The notes beneath the pieces are model-generated. The model was given only the letters and a program-made list of their open reading frames with translations. It ran no database searches and was not told the DNA's origin. Both the position numbers and the translations under genes were made by a program. From assembly GCA_903876735.1 (NCBI GenBank), contig CAIRAW010000067.1:45161-109160 (forward strand): DNA of 64,000 bases, in the 5' to 3' direction. Position 1 is the stretch's first letter. Each line of letters starts with the position of its first letter. Source of the DNA: an uncultured beta proteobacterium. Its GTDB lineage: Bacteria > Pseudomonadota > Gammaproteobacteria > Burkholderiales > Burkholderiaceae_C. Positions 50,052 through 62,368 of the stretch are shown piece by piece.

Positions 50052-51887
50052 TTACACAGTCGGTCCGCGGCCGGCGCGCTTGCGTTCGCTCTCGGTCAGG
50101 TGACGCTTGCGCAGACGAATCGACTTGGGCGTGATTTCAACCAGTTCGTCTTCTTCGATGAATTCGACGCCGTATTCCAGCGTGCATTCGATCGGAGGTG
50201 TGATCTTGATCGCGTCTTCCTTGCCGCTGACGCGGAAGTTGGTCAACTGCTTGGTGCGCGTGGCGTTGACCACCAGGTCGTTGTCGCGGCTGTGGATGCC
50301 GACGATCATGCCTTCGTACACCGGGTCATTGGCTTTGACAAACATGCGTCCCCGGTCATCAAGCTTGCCCAGTGCGTAGGTGAAGATTTCACCGGCGTCC
50401 ATGGAAATCAGCACGCCGTTCTTGCGCCCTTCGATCTCGCCCTTGTACGCTTCGTAGCTGTCGAAGATGTTCGAGATCAAGCCTGTGCCACGCGTCAAAT
50501 TCAGGAATTCGTTCGTGAATCCTATCAGTCCGCGCGCCGGAATGCGGTACTCCAGGCGCACGCGCCCACGACCATCGGACTCCATGTTGAACAAGTCGCC
50601 CCGGCGCTCGCCCAAAGCCTGCATCACGCCACCTTGATGCTGCTCTTCGATGTCGACGGTCACCATTTCGATGGGCTCGTACTTTTCACCATTGACGAAC
50701 TTGAACACCACACGCGGCTTGGAAACGGCCAGTTCGTAACCTTCGCGGCGCATGTTTTCCAGCAGGATGGTCAAGTGCAGCTCGCCGCGACCCATGACTT
50801 CGAAAATGCCTTCTTCGTCGGTTTCCTTGACGCGCAGCGCCACGTTGTGCTGAAGTTCCTTTTGCAGGCGGTCCCAGATCTGACGGCTGGTGACGTACTT
50901 GCCTTCACGTCCGGCCAGCGGGCTGGTGTTGACGCAGAAATTCATGGTCAGGGTCGGCTCGTCAACCTTGAGCATGGGCAGCGGCATCGGATTGGTAGGG
51001 TCTGTGATGGTGACGCCAATGCCGATATCGGTCAGGCCGTTGATCAACACGATTTCACCCGGGCCGGCGTCCGTGGCCTGCACGCGCTCAAGGCCTTGAA
51101 AGGTCAGAACCTGATTGACGCGTCCCTTGATGGCCTTGCCGTCCGGACCTTCCATGACCACGACGTCCATCATGGGTTTGATCGTTCCCTGGCTGATACG
51201 TCCAACCCCAATACGCCCGACAAAGGTCGAGAAGTCCAGTGCCGAGATCTGCAGTTGCAGCGGTGCAGCAGGGTCGCCCTGCTGGTGCGGCACGTGATCA
51301 AGGATGGTGTTGAACAGGGCCGACATGTCCGGACCCCACTGCTCGCCCTGCGCACCCTCTTCCATCGATGACCAGCCATTGATGCCCGATGCGTAGACCA
51401 CGGGGAAGTCGAGTTGGTCATCGGTGGCGCCGAGCTTGTCGAACAGGTCGAAAGCGGCGTTCACGACCCAATCCGGACGCGAACCGGGCTTGTCAACCTT
51501 GTTCACCACCAGGATTGGCTTGAGGCCCAGGGCCAGCGCCTTCTTGGTCACAAAGCGCGTTTGCGGCATCGGACCTTCCTGTGCATCAATCAGCAACACA
51601 ACGCCGTCAACCATGCTCAGCGCACGTTCGACTTCGCCGCCAAAGTCGGCGTGGCCGGGGGTGTCGACGATGTTGATGTGGGTGTCTTTCCAGGTCACGG
51701 CGCAATTCTTGGCCAGAATCGTGATGCCGCGCTCTTTTTCGATGGCGTTGTTGTCCATCACGGTGTCGACCACCTTCTCATGCTGGGCAAAGGTGCCGGA
51801 CTGGCGCAGCAGTTGATCGACCATGGTGGTCTTGCCATGATCGACGTGGGCGATGATGGCGATGTTGCGAATTTGTTTGTGGCTCAT
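50052..51887 (-). CDS. typA: Translational GTPase TypA/BipA
   Basis: [67 protein letters not shown]. Confidence 0.97.
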   Translation of the reverse strand: MSHKQIRNIAIIAHVDHGKTTMVDQLLRQSGTFAQHEKVVDTVMDNNAIEKERGITILAKNCAVTWKDTHINIVDTPGHADFGGEVERALSMVDGVVLLIDAQEGPMPQTRFVTKKALALGLKPILVVNKVDKPGSRPDWVVNAAFDLFDKLGATDDQLDFPVVYASGINGWSSMEEGAQGEQWGPDMSALFNTILDHVPHQQGDPAAPLQLQISALDFSTFVGRIGVGRISQGTIKPMMDVVVMEGPDGKAIKGRVNQVLTFQGLERVQATDAGPGEIVLINGLTDIGIGVTITDPTNPMPLPMLKVDEPTLTMNFCVNTSPLAGREGKYVTSRQIWDRLQKELQHNVALRVKETDEEGIFEVMGRGELHLTILLENMRREGYELAVSKPRVVFKFVNGEKYEPIEMVTVDIEEQHQGGVMQALGERRGDLFNMESDGRGRVRLEYRIPARGLIGFTNEFLNLTRGTGLISNIFDSYEAYKGEIEGRKNGVLISMDAGEIFTYALGKLDDRGRMFVKANDPVYEGMIVGIHSRDNDLVVNATRTKQLTNFRVSGKEDAIKITPPIECTLEYGVEFIEEDELVEITPKSIRLRKRHLTESERKRAGRGPTV

Positions 51888-51911
51888 GGTTTACTTTCTC
51901 TTAAATCCCGT

Positions 51912-52859
51912 CTAACTAACTCTGGCCATCTGCTCAATCTCGATCGGACTGAGCAGCCGCCCCGGTATCAATTCACCCGCCCTGACATGGGCCGTGCCCA
52001 GCAAGGCAGACGGGCTATCGGCATAGACCGCAACCCTGTCCTCGTCCGGCCAATCGCCGCGGCGACGCAGGCCGCTGAGAAAACGCCCGGCGTTTTCGGC
52101 ATCCAGCGTCACCACCGTGTGCTCGCGAAGCAGCGAGTCCACCGGCAGCAAGCACTTCAATCTTTCGTCTTCCGTCATGGCTTCCAGCGCCTGCAGCGTA
52201 ATGCACTGCGCCGCCAGAAAACCGCCGGTCTCGATCCGGCGCAAGGCTGTCAGGTGCGCACCGCAACCCAGAGCCTCGCCAATGTCTTCGCCCAAGGTGC
52301 GGATGTAAGTACCCTTGCTGCACCTGACCGTCATCTCGATGGCTCCCGGGGCGCCCTCGGAAGCTTCAAGATCAAGTTTCAACTCATAAATCGTCACATC
52401 GCGGGCGTCCCGCTCAACTTCAACCCCGGCCCGCGCATACTCATACAAGGCCTTGCCGTCCTTTTTCAAGGCACTGTGCATCGGCGGTATCTGCCGGATC
52501 GGTCCGGTAAAACGCGTGGCCACGCTGCGAACGTCCTGTGCACTCACATTGACCGCGCGTTCTTCGATCACATCACCCTCGGCGTCGCCAGTGCTCGTCT
52601 TCAGTCCGAGCCGCGCTGTTGCCAGATAGGTCTTGTCGGCATCCAACTGGAGCTGACTGAACTTCGTCGCCGCACCAAAACACAGCGGCAGCACACCCGT
52701 GGCAAGCGGGTCCAGCGTACCGGTATGCCCGGCTTTCTCCGCGCGCAACAGCCATTTGGCTTTTTGCAAAGCGTCATTGCTCGACCAACCCAGGGGCTTG
52801 TCCAGCAGCAGAACCCCGTGCACGGGGCGCCTGGCAACCCGTGCACGCGGCGCATTCAT
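51912..52859 (-). CDS. truB: tRNA pseudouridine(55) synthase
   Basis: GVLLLDKPLGWSSNDALQKAKWLLRAEKAGHTGTLDPLATGVLPLCFG; start MNAPRARV at 52859. Confidence 0.96.
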   Translation of the reverse strand: MNAPRARVARRPVHGVLLLDKPLGWSSNDALQKAKWLLRAEKAGHTGTLDPLATGVLPLCFGAATKFSQLQLDADKTYLATARLGLKTSTGDAEGDVIEERAVNVSAQDVRSVATRFTGPIRQIPPMHSALKKDGKALYEYARAGVEVERDARDVTIYELKLDLEASEGAPGAIEMTVRCSKGTYIRTLGEDIGEALGCGAHLTALRRIETGGFLAAQCITLQALEAMTEDERLKCLLPVDSLLREHTVVTLDAENAGRFLSGLRRRGDWPDEDRVAVYADSPSALLGTAHVRAGELIPGRLLSPIEIEQMARVS

Positions 52860-52861
52860 GG

Positions 52862-53230
52862 TCAATCCTCTTTGGCGCGGGAAGCCACCGCGCGCGCAAT
52901 CAGGGCATTCATGTCCGCCGCGTTCTCGGTGGTTCGGTCGAAGACGAAGTGCAGTGTCGGCACGGTGTGAATGTGCAGACGCTTGAACAGACCCGCGCGC
53001 AAAAAACCGGCAGCCTGGTTCAAGCCCTCCGTGCATTCCTTCGGGTCTCCGGTCAGCAAGCTGAAGAAAACCTTGGCGTGCGCGTAGTCCGGCGTGACCT
53101 CCACGGCCTGGATGGTGACCATGCCGACGCGTGGATCCTTAAGCTCGCGTGCGATCAGTTCGGTCAGATCGCGCTGGATCTGATCGGCTACCTTGAAGGC
53201 GCGGTTGGGCGTACTTGATTTCTTGCGCAC
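52862..53230 (-). CDS. rbfA: 30S ribosome-binding factor RbfA
   Basis: [50 protein letters not shown]. Confidence 0.95.
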   Translation of the reverse strand: MRKKSSTPNRAFKVADQIQRDLTELIARELKDPRVGMVTIQAVEVTPDYAHAKVFFSLLTGDPKECTEGLNQAAGFLRAGLFKRLHIHTVPTLHFVFDRTTENAADMNALIARAVASRAKED

Positions 53231-53233
53231 GAT

Positions 53234-56176
53234 TTACAGCGTTCTGGCCACTTCGCGGATTTCGAAGAACTCGAGCACATCGCCTTCGGAGATGTCGTTG
53301 TAGTTCTTGATATTCAAACCACACTCAAAACCTTCCTTGACTTCCTTGGCATCGTCCTTGAAGCGCTTGAGCGAATCGAGTTCACCCGTGAAGATGACCA
53401 TGTTGTCGCGCAGCAGACGTAAGCGCGCTGCACGCCTGACAACACCGGCGGTGACCATGCAACCGGCAATCGAACCGATCTTGGACACCTTGAAGACCTG
53501 GCGGATCTCGGCGGTACCGATGACTTCTTCCTTCTTGTCCGGCGTCAGCATGCCCGACATCGCGAGCTTGAGCTCATCGACTGCGTCATAGATGATGTCG
53601 TAGTAGCGGATGTCGACGCCGTTGTTCTCGGCCAGTTTGCGCGCACCGGCATCGGCCCGCGTGTTGAAGCCGATGATGACGGCATTGGAGGCAATCGCCA
53701 GATTCACGTCGGATTCGCTGATCGCACCCACCGCCGAGTAAACCAGTTGCACCTTGACCTCGTCGGTCGAAAGCTTGAGCAGCGACTGCGCCAGGGCTTC
53801 CTGCGAACCCTGCACGTCGGCCTTGATGATGATGGGCACCATCTTGACTTCGCCTGCCGCCATGTCGGTGAACATGTTCTCTAGTTTGGCTGCCTGCTGC
53901 TTGGCCAACTTGGTGTGGCGGAACTTGCCCGCACGGTAGGTCGCAATTTCACGGGCCCGGCGCTCATCGGCCATCACCATGAATTCGTCACCCGCCTGCG
54001 GCACTTCCGTCAAGCCCTGGATCTCGACCGGAATCGACGGACCTGCCGACTTGATCGACTTGCCGTTTTCGTCCAGCATGGCACGCACGCGGCCATAGGT
54101 CGAGCCGGCCAGCACGATGTCGCCCGTCTTGAGCGTACCCGACTGCACCAAAACGGTTGCCACCGGGCCACGACCCTTGTCCAATTGCGCCTCGATTACC
54201 AGACCCTTGGCCATGGCATCGACCGGCGCGCGCAGTTCAAGCACTTCGGCCTGCAACAGCACTTGCTCCAGCAGCGCATCAATGCCCTGACCGGTCTTGG
54301 CCGACACTGCAACAAACGGCGAATCGCCGCCGAACTCTTCGGGCACCACTTCTTCGACCACCAGTTCGTTCTTGACTCGTTCCGGATTGGCGTCGGGTTT
54401 GTCGATCTTGTTGATCGCGACCACGATGGGAACGCCCGCAGCACGGGCGTGCTTGATGGCTTCCTTGGTTTGCGGCATCACACCGTCATCAGCAGCCACC
54501 ACCAGAATCACGATGTCGGTTGCCTCGGCACCACGGGCACGCATGGCCGTAAAGGCTTCGTGGCCCGGGGTATCCAGGAAGGAAATCACCCCGCGTGGCG
54601 TCTCGACGTGGTAGGCGCCGATGTGCTGGGTAATGCCGCCGGCCTCGCCCGATGCCACTTTGGCACGGCGAATGTAATCGAGCAGTGAAGTCTTGCCGTG
54701 ATCGACGTGACCCATGACGGTCACAACCGGTGCGCGTGGCAAGGACTCGGATTGCTGCTTGGAGACCTCGTCATCGGTAAATGCTTCCGGATCATCCAGC
54801 GCAGCCACGATGGCCTTGTGTCCCATTTCTTCCACCACAATCATGGCGGTGTCCTGGTCCAGCGGCTGGTTGATCGTCACCATCTGGCCGAGTTTCATCA
54901 AATGCTTGATGACTTCGGACGCCTTGACTGCCATCTTGTGCGCCAACTCGGCCACGGTAATGGTTTCGGGCACATGGACTTCGATAATGCGCGCTTCGAC
55001 CGGTGCCGATTGCGAGCGGTCATCGTCGCGGTGGTCGCGGTCATTGCTGCCACGCTTGCCGCGTGGACCCGCACGCCAGTTATTGCTACGCCCACCCGGT
55101 GCACCGGTGGCGCCGCGCGTTGGAATGGCTTTTTTCTTGGCGGGGTCGCCGGCCCAACTGCTCGAGAGCTTGGCCGACTTGACTTCCTTGCCGGCGCCTG
55201 GCGCAGCCACAGCACCCGGCGCACCGGGAGCGCCTGGTGCGCCCGGTCGAGCCGGTTTCGCAGGCGCAGTACCGGCTGCCGGTTTGTGCAGCGTACCCTT
55301 GAGGCCTGCCTTCGCAGCCTCAGCAGCGGCCCGGATTTCTTCGGGTCGTTTGGCCGGTGGCGGCGGCTTCTTGGCCGGCGCCGACATCATCAGGCGAATC
55401 GCTGCGGCTTCCGCTTCAGCGGTGCGACGGCGCTCGCCCAGATCCGCCGCCCGGACCGCGTCTTCGGCTGCCCGCTTCTTGGAATCGGCTGCTGCCTGCT
55501 CGCGTTCCTGCGTCTGTGCTTTGGCCAGTGTTTCGGCCTTTTCTGCGGCCTGCGCAGCTTTGGCGGCTGCGCTGTCGATGCCATCCTGAGCCTGGGTATC
55601 AGTTGCCTTGGGCTTTTCCTGCTCCAGAGCCGCCTCGGCAGCCACCTTTTGCGCAGCCTGCTCGACCGCCAGTTCAGCGGCTTCACGCGAGCGCTGCTCC
55701 TGCTCCTCACGCGCACGCCTGCGTTCCGTCAGCTCTTCCTCCTGCCGACGAATCAGTTCTGCCTGCCGACGCGCTTCTTCTTCACGACGCGCTAACTCCA
55801 CATTGCTGACCGAAGGTGCGGTCTCAATGACTTCAGCTTCCGACTCGTGCGCATCTGATGGCACCTCAACCCCGTCCTCGCGTCGCACAAAAGTGCGCTT
55901 CTTGCGCACTTCCACCTGAATGGTGCGGGCCTTGCCGGTGGAATCCGCCTGCTTGATTTCACTGGTCGACTTCTTGACCAGCGTAATCTTCTTGCGCTCA
56001 GGACTGGCAGTGCCATGGCTGGCCTGCAAAAAGCCAAGCAGACGCTGCTTGTCAGCCTCTGTCAGCTTGTCAGAGGCGGCCGATTTGGCAACCCCCGCCG
56101 ACTTCAGCTGCTCGAGCAGCGTTTCGGTGGATTTTTTGAGTTCATTGGCAAACTCTGCGACGGTCGTACTGGACAT
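53234..56176 (-). CDS. infB: Translation initiation factor IF-2
   Basis: [41 protein letters not shown]; long Ala/Glu/Pro-rich linker. Confidence 0.98.
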   Translation of the reverse strand: MSSTTVAEFANELKKSTETLLEQLKSAGVAKSAASDKLTEADKQRLLGFLQASHGTASPERKKITLVKKSTSEIKQADSTGKARTIQVEVRKKRTFVRREDGVEVPSDAHESEAEVIETAPSVSNVELARREEEARRQAELIRRQEEELTERRRAREEQEQRSREAAELAVEQAAQKVAAEAALEQEKPKATDTQAQDGIDSAAAKAAQAAEKAETLAKAQTQEREQAAADSKKRAAEDAVRAADLGERRRTAEAEAAAIRLMMSAPAKKPPPPAKRPEEIRAAAEAAKAGLKGTLHKPAAGTAPAKPARPGAPGAPGAPGAVAAPGAGKEVKSAKLSSSWAGDPAKKKAIPTRGATGAPGGRSNNWRAGPRGKRGSNDRDHRDDDRSQSAPVEARIIEVHVPETITVAELAHKMAVKASEVIKHLMKLGQMVTINQPLDQDTAMIVVEEMGHKAIVAALDDPEAFTDDEVSKQQSESLPRAPVVTVMGHVDHGKTSLLDYIRRAKVASGEAGGITQHIGAYHVETPRGVISFLDTPGHEAFTAMRARGAEATDIVILVVAADDGVMPQTKEAIKHARAAGVPIVVAINKIDKPDANPERVKNELVVEEVVPEEFGGDSPFVAVSAKTGQGIDALLEQVLLQAEVLELRAPVDAMAKGLVIEAQLDKGRGPVATVLVQSGTLKTGDIVLAGSTYGRVRAMLDENGKSIKSAGPSIPVEIQGLTEVPQAGDEFMVMADERRAREIATYRAGKFRHTKLAKQQAAKLENMFTDMAAGEVKMVPIIIKADVQGSQEALAQSLLKLSTDEVKVQLVYSAVGAISESDVNLAIASNAVIIGFNTRADAGARKLAENNGVDIRYYDIIYDAVDELKLAMSGMLTPDKKEEVIGTAEIRQVFKVSKIGSIAGCMVTAGVVRRAARLRLLRDNMVIFTGELDSLKRFKDDAKEVKEGFECGLNIKNYNDISEGDVLEFFEIREVARTL

Positions 56177-56269
56177 TTGGTGTTTAACCTTTAGTTCGGC
56201 CTGGCAAGCCCTGCGGGCAATTGCTGGCCATCACTGAAATTTCGTATTCATGTATTCATGACGTTGGCT

Positions 56270-57766
56270 TTATTCTTGAGAGGCGGTGTCATTGGTAAAC
56301 CAATGTTCGCGCGCTTTCATGATCAAGGTCTTGGCTTCGTCCTCGGACTGGCCCGTGATGTCGGTGAGTTCGTCAACCGCCAGATCGGCCAGGTCGTCGC
56401 GGGTGTGAACACCCTTGTCAGCCAGCTTTCCGATCAACTCGGGCGTCAGCCCTTCAAGGTCACGCAAGTCCAGCGAGACCTCTTGCACATTCTCTTCATG
56501 CGCAATCTCCATGGTCAGCAGCGCATCTTTGGCGCGCGTGCGCAACTCGTTGACCGTGTCTTCGTCGAAGCTCTCGATCTCGAGCATTTCCTCCAGCGGC
56601 ACATAGGCCACCTGCTCCAGGCTGGTAAAGCCTTCGGCAATCAGGAGATCGGCGATTTCCTCGTCGACATCGAGCTTTTCCATGAACAGTTTGCGCCCGG
56701 AATCGGTCTCACTGGCCTGCTTCTGCGCCGACTCGGCTGCATCCAGGATGTTGATCTTCCAGCCGGTCAGTTCGGACGCCAGGCGCACATTCTGGCCGCC
56801 ACGTCCAATGGCGATGGCAAGATTCTCTTCGTCCACCACCACATCCATGGCGTGGCGCTCTTCGTCCACCACGATGGAAGAGACATTGGCCGGGGCCAGG
56901 GCGCCGATCACGAACTGCGCCGGATCTTCGCTCCAGAGCACGATATCAACGCGCTCGCCGGCCAATTCATTGGTCACGCCATTAACGCGGGTGCCTCGCA
57001 CGCCGACGCAGGTTCCGATTGGATCAACCCGCTTGTCATGCGACAGCACGGCAATCTTGGCGCGTGAACCGACATCGCGCGCACAGGACTTGATCTCCAG
57101 CAGGCCTTGCTCGATCTCGGGCACTTCCTGACGGAACAGCTCAATCATGAATTCAGGAGCCGAACGCGACAAGATGATGGGCGCGCCACGCAGGGTCAGG
57201 TCCACCTCCATGATCATGGCCCGGACCCGGTCACCAACGCGCAGGTTTTCCTTCGGAATCATCTCGCTGCGACGCAAACGGCCTTCGACGCGACCACTTT
57301 CGACAATGATGTCGCCCTTGTCCATGCGCTTGACGGTGCCGACAAAGATCTTGTCGCCGCGTGACATGAAGTCATTGAGCAGCATCTCGCGCTCGGCGTC
57401 GCGAATCTTCTGCAAAATGACCTGCTTGGCAGCCATGGCGCCAATACGACCAATCGGCAACGATTCCACGGTTTCCTCGATGTACTCGTCGACCTCGATA
57501 TCGGCAATCTGCTCCTTGGCTTCAAACAGCAGAATTTCCTGGTCAGGCAACTGCAGGCCGGCCTCGTCCGGCACCACGTGCCAGCGCCGAAACGTCTCAT
57601 AAGAGCCGCTGTCACGATCGACCGCAACCCGAATATCCACATCGCCCGGGTAGAGCTTCTTCGTTGCCTGCGCCAGCGCCGCCTCGACCGCGCCAAACAC
57701 CACATCACGCTCGACGTTCTTCTCGCGTGAGATGGCTTCCACCAGCATTAACATTTCGCGATTCAT
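56270..57766 (-). CDS. nusA: Transcription termination/antitermination protein NusA
   Basis: [38 protein letters not shown]1/KH regions; start corrected to 57766. Confidence 0.97.
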   Translation of the reverse strand: MNREMLMLVEAISREKNVERDVVFGAVEAALAQATKKLYPGDVDIRVAVDRDSGSYETFRRWHVVPDEAGLQLPDQEILLFEAKEQIADIEVDEYIEETVESLPIGRIGAMAAKQVILQKIRDAEREMLLNDFMSRGDKIFVGTVKRMDKGDIIVESGRVEGRLRRSEMIPKENLRVGDRVRAMIMEVDLTLRGAPIILSRSAPEFMIELFRQEVPEIEQGLLEIKSCARDVGSRAKIAVLSHDKRVDPIGTCVGVRGTRVNGVTNELAGERVDIVLWSEDPAQFVIGALAPANVSSIVVDEERHAMDVVVDEENLAIAIGRGGQNVRLASELTGWKINILDAAESAQKQASETDSGRKLFMEKLDVDEEIADLLIAEGFTSLEQVAYVPLEEMLEIESFDEDTVNELRTRAKDALLTMEIAHEENVQEVSLDLRDLEGLTPELIGKLADKGVHTRDDLADLAVDELTDITGQSEDEAKTLIMKAREHWFTNDTASQE

Positions 57767-57788
57767 GCCATGACTCTCCTGTTTCAAT

Positions 57789-58397
57789 TCAATCCAAATC
57801 CGACTCGGCACCACTCTTGGAGCCACGGCCCTTGAAGCTGACGATGGGCGCAAGACGCGCCTCCCGCAACTCATCCAACGTAAACCCCAGCGCCTGCAGC
57901 GGCACCGGCAATCTCTTCTTGCTGATTCTCTGACCCGGTTTGACAGCCGGCGCGTCGCTCCAGACGATTTGCCAGCCTGAAACGCCATCCGCACCGCAGA
58001 CACGCTCCAGAACACCCCGGAATTTCTTGCGATTGGCGCTGACCAAAGTTCCCGCCACCACACCCACACCGACCGGCACCTTCAGCGTGACATCAATCTG
58101 CTGTCCGACAAAGCGTTCAAAATCGTTCTCGCTGCGCAAAGGACGATCGATACCGGGCGAGGAAACCTCCAGCCGCTTGTATTCAACACCATCCACCTCC
58201 AGCGCAAACAGAAGCTGGCGTGTCACTTTTTCACAGTCTTCCACGGTGACAAACTGCTCCACCACGGCATCAGCAGCGGGTCTTGTCCACGGCAGGTCGA
58301 TCGTGACGCGCAGCAATCCTGCTGCAGACCGTTCGATCTCCACCAGTTCGTAGCCCAGACCGGCCACAGTTTGTTCAACAATTTCTTTAAGTGCCAC
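57789..58397 (-). CDS. rimP: Ribosome maturation factor RimP
   Basis: [53 protein letters not shown]. Confidence 0.95.
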   Translation of the reverse strand: MALKEIVEQTVAGLGYELVEIERSAAGLLRVTIDLPWTRPAADAVVEQFVTVEDCEKVTRQLLFALEVDGVEYKRLEVSSPGIDRPLRSENDFERFVGQQIDVTLKVPVGVGVVAGTLVSANRKKFRGVLERVCGADGVSGWQIVWSDAPAVKPGQRISKKRLPVPLQALGFTLDELREARLAPIVSFKGRGSKSGAESDLD

Positions 58398-58430
58398 TTC
58401 GAGTCAAATGCAAGGCAAAAACAATCGACC

Positions 58431-58462
58431 AAAAAAAACGGGCGGTAGTTACCCGCCCGTTT
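58431..58462 (-). terminator. Rho-independent terminator downstream of M16 peptidase gene
   Basis: Minus strand: AAACGGGCGG-gtaacta-CCGCCCGTTT followed by a T8 run. Confidence 0.9.
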
Positions 58463-58558
58463 GGTCGTGAGCTTGGATTGTATCCTAAAACGAGCCTAGA
58501 GCCATGATTTTCAAGGATTTATTGTGCTCTGACAACAAGGGCAAGCCGCCATCGCCGG

Positions 58559-61321
58559 CTATTTCGCGGCGGCCACCGGTAAGGTGCCGGCCTTGATCAG
58601 GACCATGGCCTGCGGCTTCAGGTATTTTTTGATCGCGGCATTGACCTGCTCGTCGGTCAGCGCCTTTATCTTTAACGGGAAGTCGTCCAACCAATTCACG
58701 TCGTATCCCCGATTGACCGCGGCCAGCAAGGCGCCGGCCATGCCATCAGTCGTCGCCAGATCCACCTTGAAGGAGCCGATCAGATTGCTCTTGCGCGCCT
58801 CGATCTCAGCCGCCGTGGCGCCGCTTTCATACCAGAGCGCGAGCTGGCGCCGGGTCGAGGCAATGCCTTTTTCCAGCAAGGCTGGGGCAAAACTTCCCGT
58901 GATCTTCCAGTCGCCGGCATTGACCGTGTCGTTGGCCAGACGGGCGCCAACGTCATAGGTCAACCCCTCTTTGTCGCGCACATTGGCCATCAGGCGCCCG
59001 GTAAAACCGCTGCCTAAAATGGCCGTGGCAAGACGCAAAGCCTGGTAATCCGGGTCACTGTACTGCAAACCGCTGGCTTGGCCCAGCACTACCGAAACAC
59101 TGGTTTTGTCTGCCAGCACCACTTCCTGCTGCTGCGACGCAGGCGCGGCGGTCGGCTTGGCGGCGCGCACCCGAACGGCCCCCCCCTGCCAGCCAGCAAA
59201 GGAGTTGCCAAGCGCCGCCTCCAGCGCCGGCAAATCAAGATCGCCGACCAGAACCAGCGTCATCTGCGCGGGACCGTAAACGGCCTTGTGAAAGGCCTGC
59301 ACATCCTCCAGTTTGGCGAGTTCAAGCGCCGCCAGCAGTTCGTCGGGAGCCGGATTGCGATTGGGATGCGCTGCCGGGTAAACCAAACGCGAAAAGGCAT
59401 CGGCGGCGCGGAAGTCTGTGTTTTCCAGGCGGCGTTTGAGGCTGCCGGCAAACTGTTTTTTGACCTTGGCAAACTCCTCGGCCGAAAAGGCCGGCATGCG
59501 CAATTGCTCGGCAATCAAGCTGATAACCAGGGGCGCGTCCTTTTTCAGGGATTTGGCACTGACCTCAACAAAGTCCGTGCCCACCGAAAACGAGATGCTG
59601 GCACCAACGGCCTCAAGTTTCTCCGCAATGGCAAACTTGTCCTGCTTGAGTGTGCCCTGGTCGAGCATCATGCCGGTCAATGTGGGGATCGACGGGTTGC
59701 CGCTAAGCCCCAGCGCCTTGCCCGCCGGAAGTGCCGCGCGCAGGGTAACCACATCCTTGACGCCGGTCGGGTAGGCAATGACGTCAATGCCCGCCAGTTT
59801 CAGGCGCTTGACCCGGGGCGCTATCTTGCTGCCGTCAGTCCCTATGGCCGGGCCGCCGGCGCCTGTCAGCGCGTCGGTCTGGGCCAATGCATCAACGGCC
59901 GGACTGCGGTAGTAGTTCGGGCCACTGACACCCGACCTTTGGGCGCTGGCGCCCTTGGCCGCGCCTGCGCCAGCCGAAGATGTCGGTACAAACCAGCCTG
60001 TGCTGCTCTGGTCTTCGTTCAGATAAGTATTCGCAACACGCTTGATATCGGCAATCGTCACTTTGGCCATGGCCTGGTCCAGCGTGTAAAACAGACTCCA
60101 GTCACCAACGGCGATGCATTCGTTCAGATTGCCGGCCACGGCAAAAGAGCCGTCGCGCTTGAAGGCTGCATCGGCCAGCGTCTTGGCAATCGCAGTCCGG
60201 AGTTCAGCCTCCGTGACACCGTCTTTCTTCAATTTTTCAATTTCCTGCAAACTGACCCTCTCCACTTCCTCATGCGTGGCGCCAGGGGCCAAGGGGGCAA
60301 AAATGATGTGCAGCGATGGATCGCTGTTGAAACCGGCATCGGCTTCAACGCCTGTGGAAAGATTCTTGTCGGTCAGAGCCCGGTACAAGCGGCTGTTCTT
60401 GCCGTCGGAAAGGATGGCGCTGAGCAGACTGATCGCAGCGTAGTCGGGATGCGTGGCAGCCGGGATCTTGTGCGCAATGGCGACCACGCCGAGCTGGCCG
60501 GCCCGCTTCACGGTCACCCGGCGCGCCCCGGTTTGCGCCGGCTCTTCCGTGTAAACGGTCGGAATCGGCTTGGGTGCGCGCGGGTAAACGCCAAAGGACT
60601 TCTTGACAAGGGCCAGCGCCGCTGCCGGTTCAAAGTCCCCAATGATGCTGACAGTGGCGTTATCGGGCCAGTAGAAGGTGTCGTAGAACGCACGCAGTTT
60701 TTCGATTGAGACTTTTTCAATGTCGCTGCGATGCCCGATGGTGCTGTGATGATAAGGATGGGCGACAAAGGCCGTCTGGTAGATTTCTTTGTACAAGGAC
60801 TGCACCGGCGAGTTCTCGCCGCGTTCAAATTCATTGCGCACAACAGTCATCTCGGGGTGGCGGTCTTCATCGCGCAGCAGCAGATTGCGCATGCGGTCGG
60901 CTTCCATGTCGACCACGGCGGCCAGATGCTCGCTGCCCAGGTTCTCGTAATAGTTGGTGCGATCGAGCCAGGTTGTGGCGTTGTAGCGGGCCCCGGTGCG
61001 CTCAAGCAACTGGTCAACGTTATTGCCCTTAGTGCGGTCACGTTGCGTCGTGCCCTTGAACATCAGGTGTTCCAGAATATGCGTCGCGCCGGTGCTGCCG
61101 GTCACCTCGTTCTTGGAGCCGACCCGGTAGGTGACCATGAAGGTCAGCGTCGGACTGGAATGTTCGGGCAGCAGCAAGACCTGCAAGCCGTTCGATTGCA
61201 GCGTGTATTCATCCATGCTGCCAACGGTCTTGACATGTGAATACCCGGCAACGGACACGGGACCCGCATGAAGCGTCAAGGCACAGACAATCAGACTGAG
61301 AAGCACAAGGCAACGACGCAT
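58559..61321 (-). CDS. M16-family zinc metallopeptidase, two-domain
   Basis: HILEHLMFKGT (HxxEH), signal peptide, second M16-like half, SQLVYPAAHPNRN-like motifs. Confidence 0.93.
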   Translation of the reverse strand: MRRCLVLLSLIVCALTLHAGPVSVAGYSHVKTVGSMDEYTLQSNGLQVLLLPEHSSPTLTFMVTYRVGSKNEVTGSTGATHILEHLMFKGTTQRDRTKGNNVDQLLERTGARYNATTWLDRTNYYENLGSEHLAAVVDMEADRMRNLLLRDEDRHPEMTVVRNEFERGENSPVQSLYKEIYQTAFVAHPYHHSTIGHRSDIEKVSIEKLRAFYDTFYWPDNATVSIIGDFEPAAALALVKKSFGVYPRAPKPIPTVYTEEPAQTGARRVTVKRAGQLGVVAIAHKIPAATHPDYAAISLLSAILSDGKNSRLYRALTDKNLSTGVEADAGFNSDPSLHIIFAPLAPGATHEEVERVSLQEIEKLKKDGVTEAELRTAIAKTLADAAFKRDGSFAVAGNLNECIAVGDWSLFYTLDQAMAKVTIADIKRVANTYLNEDQSSTGWFVPTSSAGAGAAKGASAQRSGVSGPNYYRSPAVDALAQTDALTGAGGPAIGTDGSKIAPRVKRLKLAGIDVIAYPTGVKDVVTLRAALPAGKALGLSGNPSIPTLTGMMLDQGTLKQDKFAIAEKLEAVGASISFSVGTDFVEVSAKSLKKDAPLVISLIAEQLRMPAFSAEEFAKVKKQFAGSLKRRLENTDFRAADAFSRLVYPAAHPNRNPAPDELLAALELAKLEDVQAFHKAVYGPAQMTLVLVGDLDLPALEAALGNSFAGWQGGAVRVRAAKPTAAPASQQQEVVLADKTSVSVVLGQASGLQYSDPDYQALRLATAILGSGFTGRLMANVRDKEGLTYDVGARLANDTVNAGDWKITGSFAPALLEKGIASTRRQLALWYESGATAAEIEARKSNLIGSFKVDLATTDGMAGALLAAVNRGYDVNWLDDFPLKIKALTDEQVNAAIKKYLKPQAMVLIKAGTLPVAAAK

Positions 61322-61525
61322 GGTTTCACCTGAAAATTGAAAAGCGCAACCTTAGCACAGCGCGTCGCATCTGGTCGGGACCCGACTGCCGGTGCCTGAT
61401 CCACTTGGGTGCCAGACCCCGGCAATCGGTGGCCGGCAAAATCGGGCCGCCCATGCGACAATTCCTGCTCCAACGCTGCCGTCGCTGCGGCGCTGAAACC
61501 TTTGCAAATGGAAGAAGAAGACGAT

Positions 61526-62326
61526 ATGGGATTTCTGACAGGGAAAAAATTACTGATTACCGGTGTTTTGTCCAAGCGCTCGATTGCCTACGGCATTGCG
61601 CAGGCCTGCCACGAACAAGGTGCGGAGCTGGCATTCAGCTATGTGGGCGACCGGTTCAAGGAACGCATCACCGAGTTTGCTGCGGATTTTGGCTCCTCGT
61701 TGGTATTTGACTGCGATGTCGGCGACGACGCACAGATTGAAAAATTGTTCACCGATCTGGCCGTTCACTGGCAGCATTTTGACGGTTTTGTCCACAGTAT
61801 CGGCTATGCGCCGCGTGAAGCCATTGCGGGCAATTTCCTGGACGGTTTGAGCCGGGAGAATTTCAGAATTGCCCATGACATCAGCGCCTACAGCTTTCCC
61901 GCCATGGCCAAGGCGGCGCTGCCTTATCTCAATGACAAGTCATCACTGCTCACACTGACCTACCTCGGTGGCGTTCGGGTGGTGCCAAGTTACAACACGA
62001 TGGGTCTGGCCAAAGCCTCGCTGGAATCGTCGGTGCGCTACCTGGCCGACGCCATCGGACCGCGTGGCATGCGCGTCAACGGCCTGAGCGCTGGCGCTGT
62101 GAAAACCCTGGCCGCCAGCGGCATCAAGGATTTTGGTCGGCTGCTGGCGATCTCGGCCAGTGCCTCGCCACTGCGGCGCAACGTGACGATCGAAGAAGTC
62201 GGCAATGTCGCGGCCTTCCTGCTCAGCGACCTGGCGTCCGGCATGACCGGCCAGATTTCCTACGTTGACTGCGGCGTCAGTCAGACCGCCGTGGCGGTTG
62301 TGGAAACACCGAGCGCATCAGAATAA
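61526..62326 (+). CDS. fabI: Enoyl-ACP reductase (NADH)
   Basis: MGFLTGKKLLITGVLSKRSIAYGIAQACHEQGAELAFSY; YNTMGLAKASLESSVRYLADAIGPRGMRVNGLSAG; start 61526 or 61508. Confidence 0.93.
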   Translation: MGFLTGKKLLITGVLSKRSIAYGIAQACHEQGAELAFSYVGDRFKERITEFAADFGSSLVFDCDVGDDAQIEKLFTDLAVHWQHFDGFVHSIGYAPREAIAGNFLDGLSRENFRIAHDISAYSFPAMAKAALPYLNDKSSLLTLTYLGGVRVVPSYNTMGLAKASLESSVRYLADAIGPRGMRVNGLSAGAVKTLAASGIKDFGRLLAISASASPLRRNVTIEEVGNVAAFLLSDLASGMTGQISYVDCGVSQTAVAVVETPSASE

Positions 62327-62368
62327 GGACTGAACCTGCCGCCAGGCTGCCCCAAGGGCGGCGCTTGA